NCBI RefSeq assembly: GCF_041624475.1 | Contig: NZ_JBFJUX010000001.1 | Span: 124,001-188,000 of the forward strand | DNA: 64,000 nucleotides | Origin: Litorivivens sp041624475 | GTDB taxonomy: Bacteria > Pseudomonadota > Gammaproteobacteria > Pseudomonadales > Spongiibacteraceae | Reading direction: 5' to 3' | Shown: piece after piece, positions 19,756 through 28,175 of the stretch | Position numbering within the stretch: position 1 is the first letter of the stretch | How the letters are laid out: every line of letters begins with the position of its first letter | Position numbers and translations under genes: made by a program | The notes under the pieces: model-generated | Told to the model about the DNA's origin: nothing | Seen by the model: the letters and a program-made list of their open reading frames with translations, nothing else | The model's database searches: none

Positions 19756-20958
19756 TTAGGCGTGCAAGCCCGCACTGTAGCCGGATGACCAGGCCCACTG
19801 AAAATTAAAGCCGCCAAGCCAACCTGTGACATCCACCACCTCGCCAATAAAGTAGAGTCCCGGCTGCGTTTTCGCTTCCAGTGTCTTGGAGCTCAGACCA
19901 TCGGTATCAACCCCGCCGCGGGTCACTTCCGCGGTGCGATAGCCTTCAGTGGCTGATGGTTTTACCTCGAAAGCATTCAGGTTTTCACCAACCCGGCGCA
20001 AGTCGCGGTCACTGATTTCCGCCATAACCGTTTGTGTACGTTCAGCCCATAGCAGAGCCTGCAATTCCAGCGTCAGGCTTTTTGACAAGCGCTGACCGAG
20101 CACGCTGCGCAGCAGGCTTTTCGGGCTTTGCTGCTTTTCCTGCAACAACCAGTCAACGGCATCTTCGCCAGGTAAAAAGTCGATGGTCAGCGCATCGCCG
20201 GGGTTCCAGTAGTTCGATATCTGGAGCATGGCCGGGCCACTCATTCCCCGGTGAGTAAACAGCATATCCGCGTGAAACTGTTGCTCGTTGCAAGACACAT
20301 TAACCGACAGCGCTAACCCCGATAACCGTTCGCAAACGCCCTTCATAGCGTCACTGAACATAAAAGGCACCAGTCCGGCCTGACGCGGTTTCAGTGTTAG
20401 GCCAAACTGCTCAGCCAGCAGGTAGCCGTCACCACTGCCACCCAGTGTTGGAATAGACAAACCACCGGTTGCCACTACCAACGATTGGCAGGTAAAACTC
20501 TGCTTGCCGGCGGAGAGCTTGAATCGCGTACTGTTATCTTCTGAACCTTCGACGGCTTTAACATCGGCGACCTGACAGTTTGTGCGAATATCCACACCCG
20601 CGTTTTCGCACTCGGTCAGAAGCATATTGAGAATATCGCGCGCAGAGTTCAGGCAGAACAGCTGACCGTATAGCCGCTCCTCAAAAGCAATGTCGTAGCG
20701 CTCCACCAGAGACAGGAAATCCCATTGGCTGTAGCGCTTTAGCGAAGCCTTGCAGAAGTGGGGATTGCTGGAAATAAAATTGTTCGGCTCGATAGAATAG
20801 TTAGTAAAGTTGCAGCGCCCGCCGCCCGACATCAGGATTTTTTTACCAACTTTGTTGGCGCGCTCCAGCACCAGCACACGGCGGCCGCGTTGGGCCGCGG
20901 TAAAGGCGCAGAACAGGCCAGAAGCGCCTGCGCCGAGAATAATGACGTCGTAATGCAC
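19756..20958 (-). CDS. YhiN/HI0933-type NAD(P)/FAD-dependent oxidoreductase
   Basis: A 400-residue flavoprotein of the HI0933 (YhiN, 'aminoacetone oxidase family') group. FAD-binding Rossmann motif GAGASGLFCAF is at the N-terminus. The family hallmark KKILMSGGGRCNFTN follows near residue 40, ATGGLSIPTLGGSGDGY near 165-180, and GGFNFQWAWSSGYSAG at the C-terminus. The biological role of the family is not settled. It starts with GTG, 6 bp after the glmS stop and without a good ribosome site, which suggests coupling to glmS translation. The end is tightly convergent with the small gene after rapA. Confidence 0.92.
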   Translation of the reverse strand: MHYDVIILGAGASGLFCAFTAAQRGRRVLVLERANKVGKKILMSGGGRCNFTNYSIEPNNFISSNPHFCKASLKRYSQWDFLSLVERYDIAFEERLYGQLFCLNSARDILNMLLTECENAGVDIRTNCQVADVKAVEGSEDNSTRFKLSAGKQSFTCQSLVVATGGLSIPTLGGSGDGYLLAEQFGLTLKPRQAGLVPFMFSDAMKGVCERLSGLALSVNVSCNEQQFHADMLFTHRGMSGPAMLQISNYWNPGDALTIDFLPGEDAVDWLLQEKQQSPKSLLRSVLGQRLSKSLTLELQALLWAERTQTVMAEISDRDLRRVGENLNAFEVKPSATEGYRTAEVTRGGVDTDGLSSKTLEAKTQPGLYFIGEVVDVTGWLGGFNFQWAWSSGYSAGLHA

Positions 20959-20964
20959 TGCGAT

Positions 20965-22791
20965 TTATTCGACGGTCACCGACTTGGCGAGGTTGCGTGG
21001 CTGATCCACATCGGTGCCTTTAAACACGGCCACATGGTAGGACAGCAACTGCAGAGGTACGGTATAGAGAATCGGCGCAATAATATCGGCGCTGTGCGGT
21101 ACCGGGATAACCGTAAGACCCGACTCGTTTTTGAAGCCCGCCTGCTTGTCGGCAAACACAAAAAGCTGACCGCCGCGGGCCTGCACCTCTTCGAGGTTGG
21201 ATTTCAGTTTTTCCAGCAATTCGTCGTTGGGTGCGACTGCCACCACAGGCATATCGTCATCGACCAGTGCCAGTGGGCCGTGCTTGAGCTCACCGGCCGG
21301 ATAGCTTTCCGCGTGAATATAGGAAATCTCTTTTAGTTTCAACGCGCCTTCCATCGCGATCGGCCACTGTATACCGCGCCCCAAAAAGAGTGCGTGATGT
21401 TTGTCGGCAAAAGTTTCCGCAACATCGCGAATGTCATGGTCCATGGTCAGGGCCGATGCCAGGGTTTCCGGCAGGGCGTGCAGCGCGGTTACAATCTCTG
21501 ACTCCTGCGCCTTGTCGATGGCATAGCGACGACCGAGGGCTACCGTCAGCATAAGCAGTGCGGTGAGCTGGGTCGTGAAAGCCTTGGTTGAAGCAACGCC
21601 GATTTCGGGGCCAGCCTCCGTCATCAGCGCCAGGTCGGATTCGCGAACCAGGGAGCTTTGCGCAACATTGCACACCGTTAGGGTAGCGGCATAGTCCAGC
21701 TCCTTGGCGAGACGCAGAGCCGCCAGGGTGTCGGCAGTCTCGCCGGATTGGGAAATCGTAACCAGCAACGTGCCCGGACTGACCACGAATTTTCGGTAGC
21801 GAAATTCACTGGCGACTTCGACACGGCAGGGAATACCGGCCACACCTTCAATCCAGTATTTGGCCACCATGCCCGCGTGATAACTGGTGCCGCAGGCAAC
21901 AATCTGTACGCTCTGTACTTTGTCAAAAATACTGGAAGCGGCGCTGCCAAAACTCTGTTCCAGAATATGATCGCGGCCCAGACGTCCCTGCAGGGTATTT
22001 TTGACGACCGCCGGCTGCTCAAAAATCTCCTTGAGCATAAAGTGCCGGTAGTTTCCCTTCTCAGCTGAATCAGCATTGCCGGTAATTCGCTCTACAGGCC
22101 GCTCTACCGTATTGCCATGGTGGTCCCATATGGCATAAGCGTTGCGGGTAATTTCAGCGATGTCACCTTCATCCAAATAGACAAAGCGATCGGTTACCTG
22201 TCGCAGTGCCAGTTGATCCGATGCCAGAAAATTTTCACCAAAACCCAAACCCAGTACCAGCGGGCTACCACTGCGAGCACAGACGATACGATTTGGCTCA
22301 TCGGCGTGAACCACTGCCAGGCCATAGGCACCTTCCAAACGGGGAATCGCCGCCTTGACCGCGGCCAGCAAGTCGTTCCCCTGCTGCATCAGATGGTTAA
22401 TCAGGTGGGCAATGGTTTCGGTGTCGGTTTCCGACACAAACTTATACCCCTGACTACTCAATTCCTCGCGCAGGGTATCGTGGTTTTCAATAATGCCGTT
22501 GTGTACCACTGCAAGCTTGTCGCCGGAGAAGTGCGGGTGCGCGTTTGCTTCGGTGGGTTTACCGTGAGTTGCCCAGCGCGTGTGAGCAATACCGGTGTGG
22601 CCGGCTTGCTTGGATGTTAAAGCCTGCTCCAGTGCGGCCACTTTGCCCACTTCCTTGCGGATAGCCAGCTTGCCCTGATCCAGCAGTGCGACACCGGCAG
22701 AGTCGTAGCCTCGGTATTCCAGTCGTTTCAGGCCTTCAATAAGAATATCGCTGATATCGCGATCGGCTACAGCGCCGACAATCCCGCACAT
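20965..22791 (-). CDS. glmS: Glutamine-fructose-6-phosphate aminotransferase GlmS
   Basis: Makes glucosamine-6-phosphate from fructose-6-phosphate and glutamine, the entry step to UDP-GlcNAc for peptidoglycan and LPS. Cys2 (MCGIVGAV) is the glutaminase nucleophile. The N-terminal amidotransferase domain (about 1-240) is followed by two SIS sugar-isomerase domains, and the chain ends in LAKSVTVE as the family does. Length is 608 residues, as expected (609 in E. coli). Ribosome site AAGGA precedes the ATG and lies over the glmU stop codon, 9 bp upstream, so glmU-glmS form an operon. No glmS ribozyme is present, as expected outside Firmicutes. Confidence 0.97.
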   Translation of the reverse strand: MCGIVGAVADRDISDILIEGLKRLEYRGYDSAGVALLDQGKLAIRKEVGKVAALEQALTSKQAGHTGIAHTRWATHGKPTEANAHPHFSGDKLAVVHNGIIENHDTLREELSSQGYKFVSETDTETIAHLINHLMQQGNDLLAAVKAAIPRLEGAYGLAVVHADEPNRIVCARSGSPLVLGLGFGENFLASDQLALRQVTDRFVYLDEGDIAEITRNAYAIWDHHGNTVERPVERITGNADSAEKGNYRHFMLKEIFEQPAVVKNTLQGRLGRDHILEQSFGSAASSIFDKVQSVQIVACGTSYHAGMVAKYWIEGVAGIPCRVEVASEFRYRKFVVSPGTLLVTISQSGETADTLAALRLAKELDYAATLTVCNVAQSSLVRESDLALMTEAGPEIGVASTKAFTTQLTALLMLTVALGRRYAIDKAQESEIVTALHALPETLASALTMDHDIRDVAETFADKHHALFLGRGIQWPIAMEGALKLKEISYIHAESYPAGELKHGPLALVDDDMPVVAVAPNDELLEKLKSNLEEVQARGGQLFVFADKQAGFKNESGLTVIPVPHSADIIAPILYTVPLQLLSYHVAVFKGTDVDQPRNLAKSVTVE

Positions 22792-22800
22792 GGTATGTCC

Positions 22801-24159
22801 TTAATCTGTCTTTTTGGTCGGCCGTTTCCAGCCGCTTATATTGCGTTGTTTACCGCGTGCCACTGCCAGTTCGGCCTCGGCGACGTCGCCGGTAATGGTT
22901 GAGCCCGCGCCCACAGTCGCATTTTTCCCTACCGTTACCGGCGCCACCAGTGAGGTGTTCGAGCCGATAAACGCCCCGTCACCAATGACGGTTTTGGATT
23001 TGTTCACGCCGTCGTAGTTGCAGGTAATGGTGCCAGCACCCACGTTGACGTTTTCACCCAGTTCGCTGTCACCGATATAGCTCAGGTGATTGACCTTGCT
23101 GCCTGCACCCAGCACGGCTTTTTTGGTTTCTACAAAATTGCCGATTTTGGCTTTCGCCGACAGCACGGTGCCCGGACGAAGCCTGGCGAAGGGGCCGACA
23201 TCACAATCTTCGCCCACAACCGCTTCTTCGAGCACGGAGTTAGCCTTAATTGTACTGCCATTGGCCACCCGACTGTTAATCAGGACGCAGTTGGGACCGA
23301 TATGAACCTTGTCTCCTATTTCGCACTGCCCTTCAAAAACGCAATTGACGTCGATATAGCAATCCTGACCCACCTTCAGCTCACCGCGAATATCAATGCG
23401 CCCAGCGTCCGCCAATGTGGCGCCGTCTGCCATAACGGCCTCTGCGCGGCAGCGCTGGTAATAGCGTTCCAGTTCGTTGAGTTGAGCGCGGTTGTTGACC
23501 CCCTGCACTTCCCAGGGCGACGCCGGCTGACATACCTCGATGGCGATACCATCGCCAACGGCCATTTCGATGATGTCGGTGAGATAGTATTCGCCCTGAG
23601 CATTGTCACTGCTGAGCCTGGGCAACCACTGTTTTAGGTGTTTGGCGGTCACAGCCATGATGCCCGTGTTCACTTCCTGAATAGCAAGTTGCTCAAAGCT
23701 GGCGTCTTTCTGCTCGACAATGGCAACGACGTTATCGTTTTCGCGAATGATTCGGCCATAGCCACTTGGATCATTTAGGTTGGTTGTGAGCAGGCTCATT
23801 GCCTCGTCGTTGCATTGCGCAACGAGCTTGTCCAGTGTTTCAGAGGCAATCAACGGTACGTCGCCGTAGAGAATCAGTACCCGGCTATCGTCCGCCAGAC
23901 TCGGTAAAGCCTGTGCTACCGCATGCCCGGTGCCCTTTTGTTCAGTCTGATCAATCCAGGAAACTTGGTCAAAAGCCGCCTTGACATGATCCGCGCCATG
24001 GCCGACAACAACGTGAATAGTGTCAGCAGCAATACGCCGAGCAGCGCTGATCACATGCCCCAGCATTGGCGTGCCAGCGATAGCGTGCATGACCTTTGGC
24101 AGGCTCGAGCGCATTCGAGTGCCCTTGCCGGCGGCGAGAATGACGACTTCTATTGACAC
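22801..24159 (-). CDS. glmU: Bifunctional UDP-GlcNAc pyrophosphorylase / GlcN-1-P acetyltransferase GlmU
   Basis: Acetylates glucosamine-1-phosphate and then forms UDP-GlcNAc. The N-terminal uridyltransferase domain has LAAGKGTRMRSSLPKVMH (residues 8-25). The C-terminal left-handed beta-helix domain carries hexapeptide repeats and the GTITCNYDGVNKSKTVIGD acetyltransferase segment. Length is 452 residues (456 in E. coli). It starts with GTG, 6 bases after GAGAGG. In related genomes glmU lies next to or near atpC; here the two are separated by the 20-kb accessory block. Confidence 0.97.
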   Translation of the reverse strand: MSIEVVILAAGKGTRMRSSLPKVMHAIAGTPMLGHVISAARRIAADTIHVVVGHGADHVKAAFDQVSWIDQTEQKGTGHAVAQALPSLADDSRVLILYGDVPLIASETLDKLVAQCNDEAMSLLTTNLNDPSGYGRIIRENDNVVAIVEQKDASFEQLAIQEVNTGIMAVTAKHLKQWLPRLSSDNAQGEYYLTDIIEMAVGDGIAIEVCQPASPWEVQGVNNRAQLNELERYYQRCRAEAVMADGATLADAGRIDIRGELKVGQDCYIDVNCVFEGQCEIGDKVHIGPNCVLINSRVANGSTIKANSVLEEAVVGEDCDVGPFARLRPGTVLSAKAKIGNFVETKKAVLGAGSKVNHLSYIGDSELGENVNVGAGTITCNYDGVNKSKTVIGDGAFIGSNTSLVAPVTVGKNATVGAGSTITGDVAEAELAVARGKQRNISGWKRPTKKTD

Positions 24160-24225
24160 GATTTGCCTCTCTATCCATCAGTTCCAAGATGAGGCGCTGA
24201 TGTTAGCGAATGCTGCAAGCAAGAG

Positions 24226-24248
24226 CCAGCTATCGCGGTGATAGTTGG
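24226..24248. repeat. Imperfect inverted repeat upstream of glmU
   Basis: Arms CCAGCTATC and GATAGTTGG around a 5-base centre (GCGGT), 8 of 9 positions complementary. It lies in the 136-bp gap between the last gene of the accessory operon and glmU. There is no T-tract, so it is a poor terminator; an operator or weak attenuator is possible. Confidence 0.3.
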
Positions 24249-24295
24249 CCAAGCTTTAGCAGCAAATCGAGTTCCGCAGGCAAATCGTTAATTTT

Positions 24296-24703
24296 TCAGA
24301 CAAAAGTTCCTGTTTCAGCAGTGGTCGTGATCCGATAAAAGTAGTAGAAAACCAGGGCAAACAAGGCATCTGCCACTACTAGAACCGCAAAATACAGGGG
24401 GGCATGGCCCGCAAAGTAGTCAACCCAGCCTGTAGTGAAAACAGCCAGCTTGCCAATACAGCCCAGTAGCGCGAGATTTCGATTGCCCAGCGGATCACGG
24501 GACAACCAGAAGTAAGCCAGGCCAAACCCCAACACCAGCACACCAAACTGGTGTATCCAGGCTGTGGATGCCTGTATATCGGCCTCCGGTATTTGCATCA
24601 ATACCCCGAAAAGCTCCGGCGCAAATACCATCAGCATACCCGCAGCGGCGTTAAACAGGGCAGCGAACAGGAAAAAGGCTTTCCAGCGCTTCAAATCAAT
24701 CAT
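24296..24703 (-). CDS. Uncharacterised four-helix membrane protein
   Basis: A 135-residue protein with four predicted membrane segments (roughly residues 9-30, 45-65, 78-95 and 103-123) and no motif I recognise. The ATG at 24703 follows GAGGAGG, and its start overlaps the stop of the upstream methyltransferase/reductase-like gene (ATGA), so the two are translationally coupled. It is the last gene of the accessory operon. Partnership with the adjacent membrane enzyme is an inference from the overlap. An upstream in-frame extension of 16 residues is less likely because it would cross that overlap. Confidence 0.75.
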   Translation of the reverse strand: MIDLKRWKAFFLFAALFNAAAGMLMVFAPELFGVLMQIPEADIQASTAWIHQFGVLVLGFGLAYFWLSRDPLGNRNLALLGCIGKLAVFTTGWVDYFAGHAPLYFAVLVVADALFALVFYYFYRITTTAETGTFV

Positions 24704-25488
24704 CCTTTTGCCTCCTCTAACGTGCCTGCTCTGGCCGAATGCTCCTGCCACCGTTCATACAATGCCCGGCCATTGAGTATGCGCCAGGGAATCAGCAAGC
24801 CACTTTGTGCTTTGTAGTCTGCCCAGCCGGGATGGCGGGAAATTGCATGATCTTTGCCTTTCATCCGCGCCAGAAAGTAGATCGCCATATAAGCGTAGAT
24901 AACCCAGGCCAGCCAGTGCGCCGCTAGTAGAGCATAGGCCGCGTAAAGCATTAGCTCACCCAGGTAGTTCGGATTACGTGTATAGCGGCACATACCGTCT
25001 GTAAAAAGGCCTGATTGGGTGCGGTATTTCATCGCCCAGTGCCGCTGGCCGTCAGCTGCAATCATGGTGACCACGCCAAGTGTATGTAACGCGATTGCAA
25101 CAAACAGAACAAAGCCACTGGGTTCCACGTAGCGCGACAAAAACAGATAAGGAATAAGCCAATACCAGGCGATCAACAGAGCATAGAGATTAAAAAAGCC
25201 GATAAAACTTAGTTTGTTGTTGAGCTGATGATCCCTAAACGCAAAATCCTTGATCAGCCAACAATAGCCATAGATGCCGTGTAGGGCCAGATATACCCAT
25301 GCCCCGGTGGAAAAGTTTTGAAAGTGATGCATCATCGCGTAAATAATAAACAGCGTTGCGATTTTGTGAATATCTACCGCCCACGCGACCTTAAAGCGCG
25401 GCTTTCCCGGTGCATCAAATATGCAGACATCGGCAAATTTGAGAAAAAAACGCGCCCAAAAAGGAATCGGCTCTCTCGTCTGGTTCAT
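24700..25488 (-). CDS. Steroid 5-alpha-reductase / isoprenylcysteine methyltransferase-like membrane protein
   Basis: A 262-residue polytopic membrane protein with about six hydrophobic segments. The C-terminal half matches the shared fold of steroid 5-alpha-reductase, DUF1295 and ICMT proteins: CRYTRNPNYLGELMLY near residue 178, and HPGWADYKAQSGLLIPW near residue 225. Such enzymes bind NADPH or SAM and act on lipid-like substrates inside the membrane. The ATG at 25488 is 8-9 bases after AGGAGG; a GTG three codons upstream is too close to that site. It follows an SDR gene and overlaps the 4-TM gene. Reductase or methyltransferase activity cannot be decided by eye. Confidence 0.75.
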   Translation of the reverse strand: MNQTREPIPFWARFFLKFADVCIFDAPGKPRFKVAWAVDIHKIATLFIIYAMMHHFQNFSTGAWVYLALHGIYGYCWLIKDFAFRDHQLNNKLSFIGFFNLYALLIAWYWLIPYLFLSRYVEPSGFVLFVAIALHTLGVVTMIAADGQRHWAMKYRTQSGLFTDGMCRYTRNPNYLGELMLYAAYALLAAHWLAWVIYAYMAIYFLARMKGKDHAISRHPGWADYKAQSGLLIPWRILNGRALYERWQEHSARAGTLEEAKG

Positions 25489-25513
25489 GGTTACCACCTC
25501 CTGGTAATCACCG

Positions 25514-26287
25514 TTACGCGGCGGTATAGCCGCCGTCCATTATCAACTCTGCGCCGGTCATGTAGCTGGAATCCTCGGATACGAGAAACCGGATACCACA
25601 GGCAATCTCTTCCGGTTCTGCCATTCGCCCCATGGGGATTTTTGCCATGACACTCGCAGTAAACTCATCAGCTGCGGACGCGTCCAACTCGGCCAGTGCG
25701 TTGCTGACCAGCGGTGTAGCGACATAACCTGGATGTATAGAATTCACCCTGATGGGAAAGCCCTGACGAGCGCAATACAGCGCAATCGACTTGGTGAGGG
25801 CTCGAACGGAGCCCTTGCTGGCATTGTAGGCAGGCAACATCGGGTCGCCAACAATTCCCTCGATAGACGACACGTTTACGATGACCCCACCACAGTGTTT
25901 CATCGCGGAGATAGCGGCCCTGCAGCCGAGAAACACCCCGTCCGCATTGATACTTTGGGTGCGACGCCAACTCTCAAGGGATTCGTCTTCTATACCGCAG
26001 ATGGTGGCGACGCCAGCATTGTTGATCAGCGAGTGCAGCCCACCATGGCTAGCAATAATCTGGTCTACTGTTTCGCGCCAACCGGCCTCGTCGACAACAT
26101 CCTGACGCAGAGCATACCCCGCGCCACCCTCGGCTTTTATCTGCTCAGCCACCGACGTTGCCGCATCCAGGTTGATATCACTGACCACTACACAAAAACC
26201 GTCAGCGGCCAGCGCGATTGCCGTGGCTCTTCCTATGCCAGCGCCCGCACCGGTAACCAGTGCGACTTGTTGCTGTGTTTTTGTCAT
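25514..26287 (-). CDS. Short-chain dehydrogenase/reductase (SDR) 2
   Basis: A 257-residue classical SDR, an NAD(P)-dependent alcohol/ketone oxidoreductase. Nucleotide motif TGAGAGIG is near residue 12, NNAG near 90, catalytic Ser in NVSS, and Tyr-x-x-x-Lys in YNASK. The C-terminus is SYMTGAELIMDGGYTAA, typical of hydroxysteroid- and glucose-dehydrogenase-like members. The start ATG at 26287 follows GAGG at 11 bases; the longer in-frame version runs back over the end of the upstream gene. It lies 13 bp after its paralogue and 25 bp before the membrane reductase-like gene. The substrate is probably an intermediate of the cluster's catabolic pathway. Confidence 0.9.
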   Translation of the reverse strand: MTKTQQQVALVTGAGAGIGRATAIALAADGFCVVVSDINLDAATSVAEQIKAEGGAGYALRQDVVDEAGWRETVDQIIASHGGLHSLINNAGVATICGIEDESLESWRRTQSINADGVFLGCRAAISAMKHCGGVIVNVSSIEGIVGDPMLPAYNASKGSVRALTKSIALYCARQGFPIRVNSIHPGYVATPLVSNALAELDASAADEFTASVMAKIPMGRMAEPEEIACGIRFLVSEDSSYMTGAELIMDGGYTAA

Positions 26288-26300
26288 AGCATTGACGCCC

Positions 26301-27116
26301 TCAGGTTGCAGTAAAGCCGCCATCCACGGTAAGTTCTGAGCCGGTCATATAGGACGATGCATCGCTAGCAAGAAACTGAGCAGCCAATGCAATGTCCTGC
26401 ACGTCACCCAAACGACCCATCGGAATCATTTGGTTTTCCAGCATCTTTTGCGCTTCGGATTCCGACGAGGCCAAGCCGACCTCGACAAAGTCCTTGAACA
26501 CCAAATATCCCATCTCCGTGGCAATCAGACCGGGATGCAAGGAATTGACCCGAATACCGTAACCAAACGCCGCAAATTCCACGGCGCTATGTTTGGTCAA
26601 AGAACGCACTGCGCCTTTGGTCGCTCCGTAGATAGAATGTCCCGGTACGCCAATCAATCCGGCAATTGACGACAAGTTGATTATTGAGCCACCGCGTCCG
26701 AAGCGTCCGTCCGGTTGCATAGCGCTGGCAGCAAACTGGGTACCCAAAAAAATGGAATCGATATTGATGCCATTAATGCGGTGTAATTGGCTGAGTGAAT
26801 TTTCTTCTAACTTTCCACCAATATAGATACCGGCGTTGTTCACCAGAATATCCCAGCCGTCGTGCCAGTCAGCCAGGGCATCGACGACGCGGGCCCAGTC
26901 ATCCTCTTTAGCCACATCATGCTGGATCGCCTTGACTTCAAAACCTTCGCCAACCAGCTCGCGGGCCAACGCCTCAACTCTCTCGCCATTGATATCGCTG
27001 GCCATAACCGCTGCGCCGCTCTGTGCAAAACAGCGCGCACAGGCTGCACCAATCCCGTTCCCCGCACCGGTTATCAGAGCGACTTTTCCCTGCAGGGAAA
27101 AATGATCGTTCATCAT
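26301..27116 (-). CDS. Short-chain dehydrogenase/reductase (SDR) 1
   Basis: A 271-residue classical SDR. Motifs in order are TGAGNGIG (about residue 16), NNAG (about 94), catalytic Ser in NLSS, Tyr-x-x-x-Lys in YGATK, and SYMTGSELTVDGGFTAT at the C-terminus. It shares the same layout and C-terminal pattern with the next gene, so the pair arose by duplication or serves two related steps. Its ATG abuts the TAA of the upstream AcuI-like gene; a second ATG follows immediately and could be used. This suggests translational coupling. Confidence 0.9.
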   Translation of the reverse strand: MMNDHFSLQGKVALITGAGNGIGAACARCFAQSGAAVMASDINGERVEALARELVGEGFEVKAIQHDVAKEDDWARVVDALADWHDGWDILVNNAGIYIGGKLEENSLSQLHRINGINIDSIFLGTQFAASAMQPDGRFGRGGSIINLSSIAGLIGVPGHSIYGATKGAVRSLTKHSAVEFAAFGYGIRVNSLHPGLIATEMGYLVFKDFVEVGLASSESEAQKMLENQMIPMGRLGDVQDIALAAQFLASDASSYMTGSELTVDGGFTAT

Positions 27117-28112
27117 TTAACTCTGACTCCGCATTGACACAATGGCGCGACCGCGAATCTTGCCCGCCAGAATTTCGGGGCCAGCTTTTTTTAGCTGATC
27201 AAAGGGCAAATCAAACGAAAGGGAATCCAGCTTGCTGCGATCTAGGTCGGCTTCCAGTCGCGACCACGCCTGCTCACGCAGAGGCATCGGAGCATTGACC
27301 GAGTCGACCCCGAGCAAAGACACATTGCGCAGTGCAAACGGCAGTACCGTCGCGGCGAGATCTGTCCCCTGCGCCAGACCACAAGCGGTGACTACGCCGT
27401 TGTAGTCCAGCTGCGCCAGCACATTGGCCAGGGTATGGCTGCCACAGGAATCCACCGCTGCCGCCCATCGCGTGCTTTGCATAGGATCGCCGGGTGATGA
27501 TAGCTCGTCGCGATGAATAACCTGTTTTGCGCCGAGGGATTTGAGAAAAGCCTCTTCTTCCATGCGTCCGGTGGATGCCGTCACCCGGTAGCCGAGCTTG
27601 GCCAGCAACGAAATCGCTGTCGTTCCCACCCCGCCAGAGGCACCGGTAACCAGAACATCGCCGCGATCCGGGCTTATGCCGAGCCGCTCCAACCTCAGTA
27701 CCGACAGCATGGCTGTGTACCCTGCCGTACCGATGGCCATGGCTTCACGTGTTGAAATCGACTGAGGCAGTTTTACCAGTAGATCGCTACTTGTTCGCAG
27801 CCGTTCCGTGTATCCGCCGTTTCGCGTTTCAGATGCGCCATAACCATTGAGAACTACACGGTCTCCAACCCTGAATTTATTGCTGTCGCTGGCAGTGATC
27901 GTTCCTGCCATATCGATTCCCAGTATCAGTGGCGATTTCTGAACAATGGGAATGGCATCCGTCATCGCTAACCCGTCTTTGAAGTTTAGCGTTGTGTATT
28001 CAACCGCAACTTCGACATCACCTTCCCCGAGGTCCGAATCGCTGAGGTCGCGATAATCGACCTCCAGACCACTGTCACGACGGGTGGCCACGAGAGCCCT
28101 GATTGCTGCCAT
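27117..28112 (-). CDS. AcuI/YhdH-type MDR oxidoreductase (acrylyl-CoA reductase-like)
   Basis: A 331-residue medium-chain reductase of the YhdH/AcuI group, which reduces acryloyl-CoA or related enones with NADPH. It has the zinc-free N-terminal domain (NFKDGLAMTD, LILGIDMAGTI), the GTAGYTA segment and the cofactor motif VTGASGGVGTTAI near residue 150. An AAGGA site lies 9 bases before the ATG. It sits between the DUF1329 gene and two SDR genes, so it may reduce an unsaturated acyl-CoA formed by the pathway. The exact substrate is unknown. Length and motifs are normal. Confidence 0.88.
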   Translation of the reverse strand: MAAIRALVATRRDSGLEVDYRDLSDSDLGEGDVEVAVEYTTLNFKDGLAMTDAIPIVQKSPLILGIDMAGTITASDSNKFRVGDRVVLNGYGASETRNGGYTERLRTSSDLLVKLPQSISTREAMAIGTAGYTAMLSVLRLERLGISPDRGDVLVTGASGGVGTTAISLLAKLGYRVTASTGRMEEEAFLKSLGAKQVIHRDELSSPGDPMQSTRWAAAVDSCGSHTLANVLAQLDYNGVVTACGLAQGTDLAATVLPFALRNVSLLGVDSVNAPMPLREQAWSRLEADLDRSKLDSLSFDLPFDQLKKAGPEILAGKIRGRAIVSMRSQS

Positions 28113-28175
28113 TGTGCTGTTCCTTTTTGCGATTTATCTTGGTTTTCGATAGGCCTTTGTATTTGTATTTTTGCC

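Noticed and set aside
22792..22800. glmS ribozyme/riboswitch
   Set aside because: Only 9 bp separate glmU and glmS, so there is no room for the element.
27735..27755. CACGTG-containing parS-like sequence in the AcuI-like gene
   Set aside because: Only the central 8 bases match the consensus; it is expected by chance in coding DNA.
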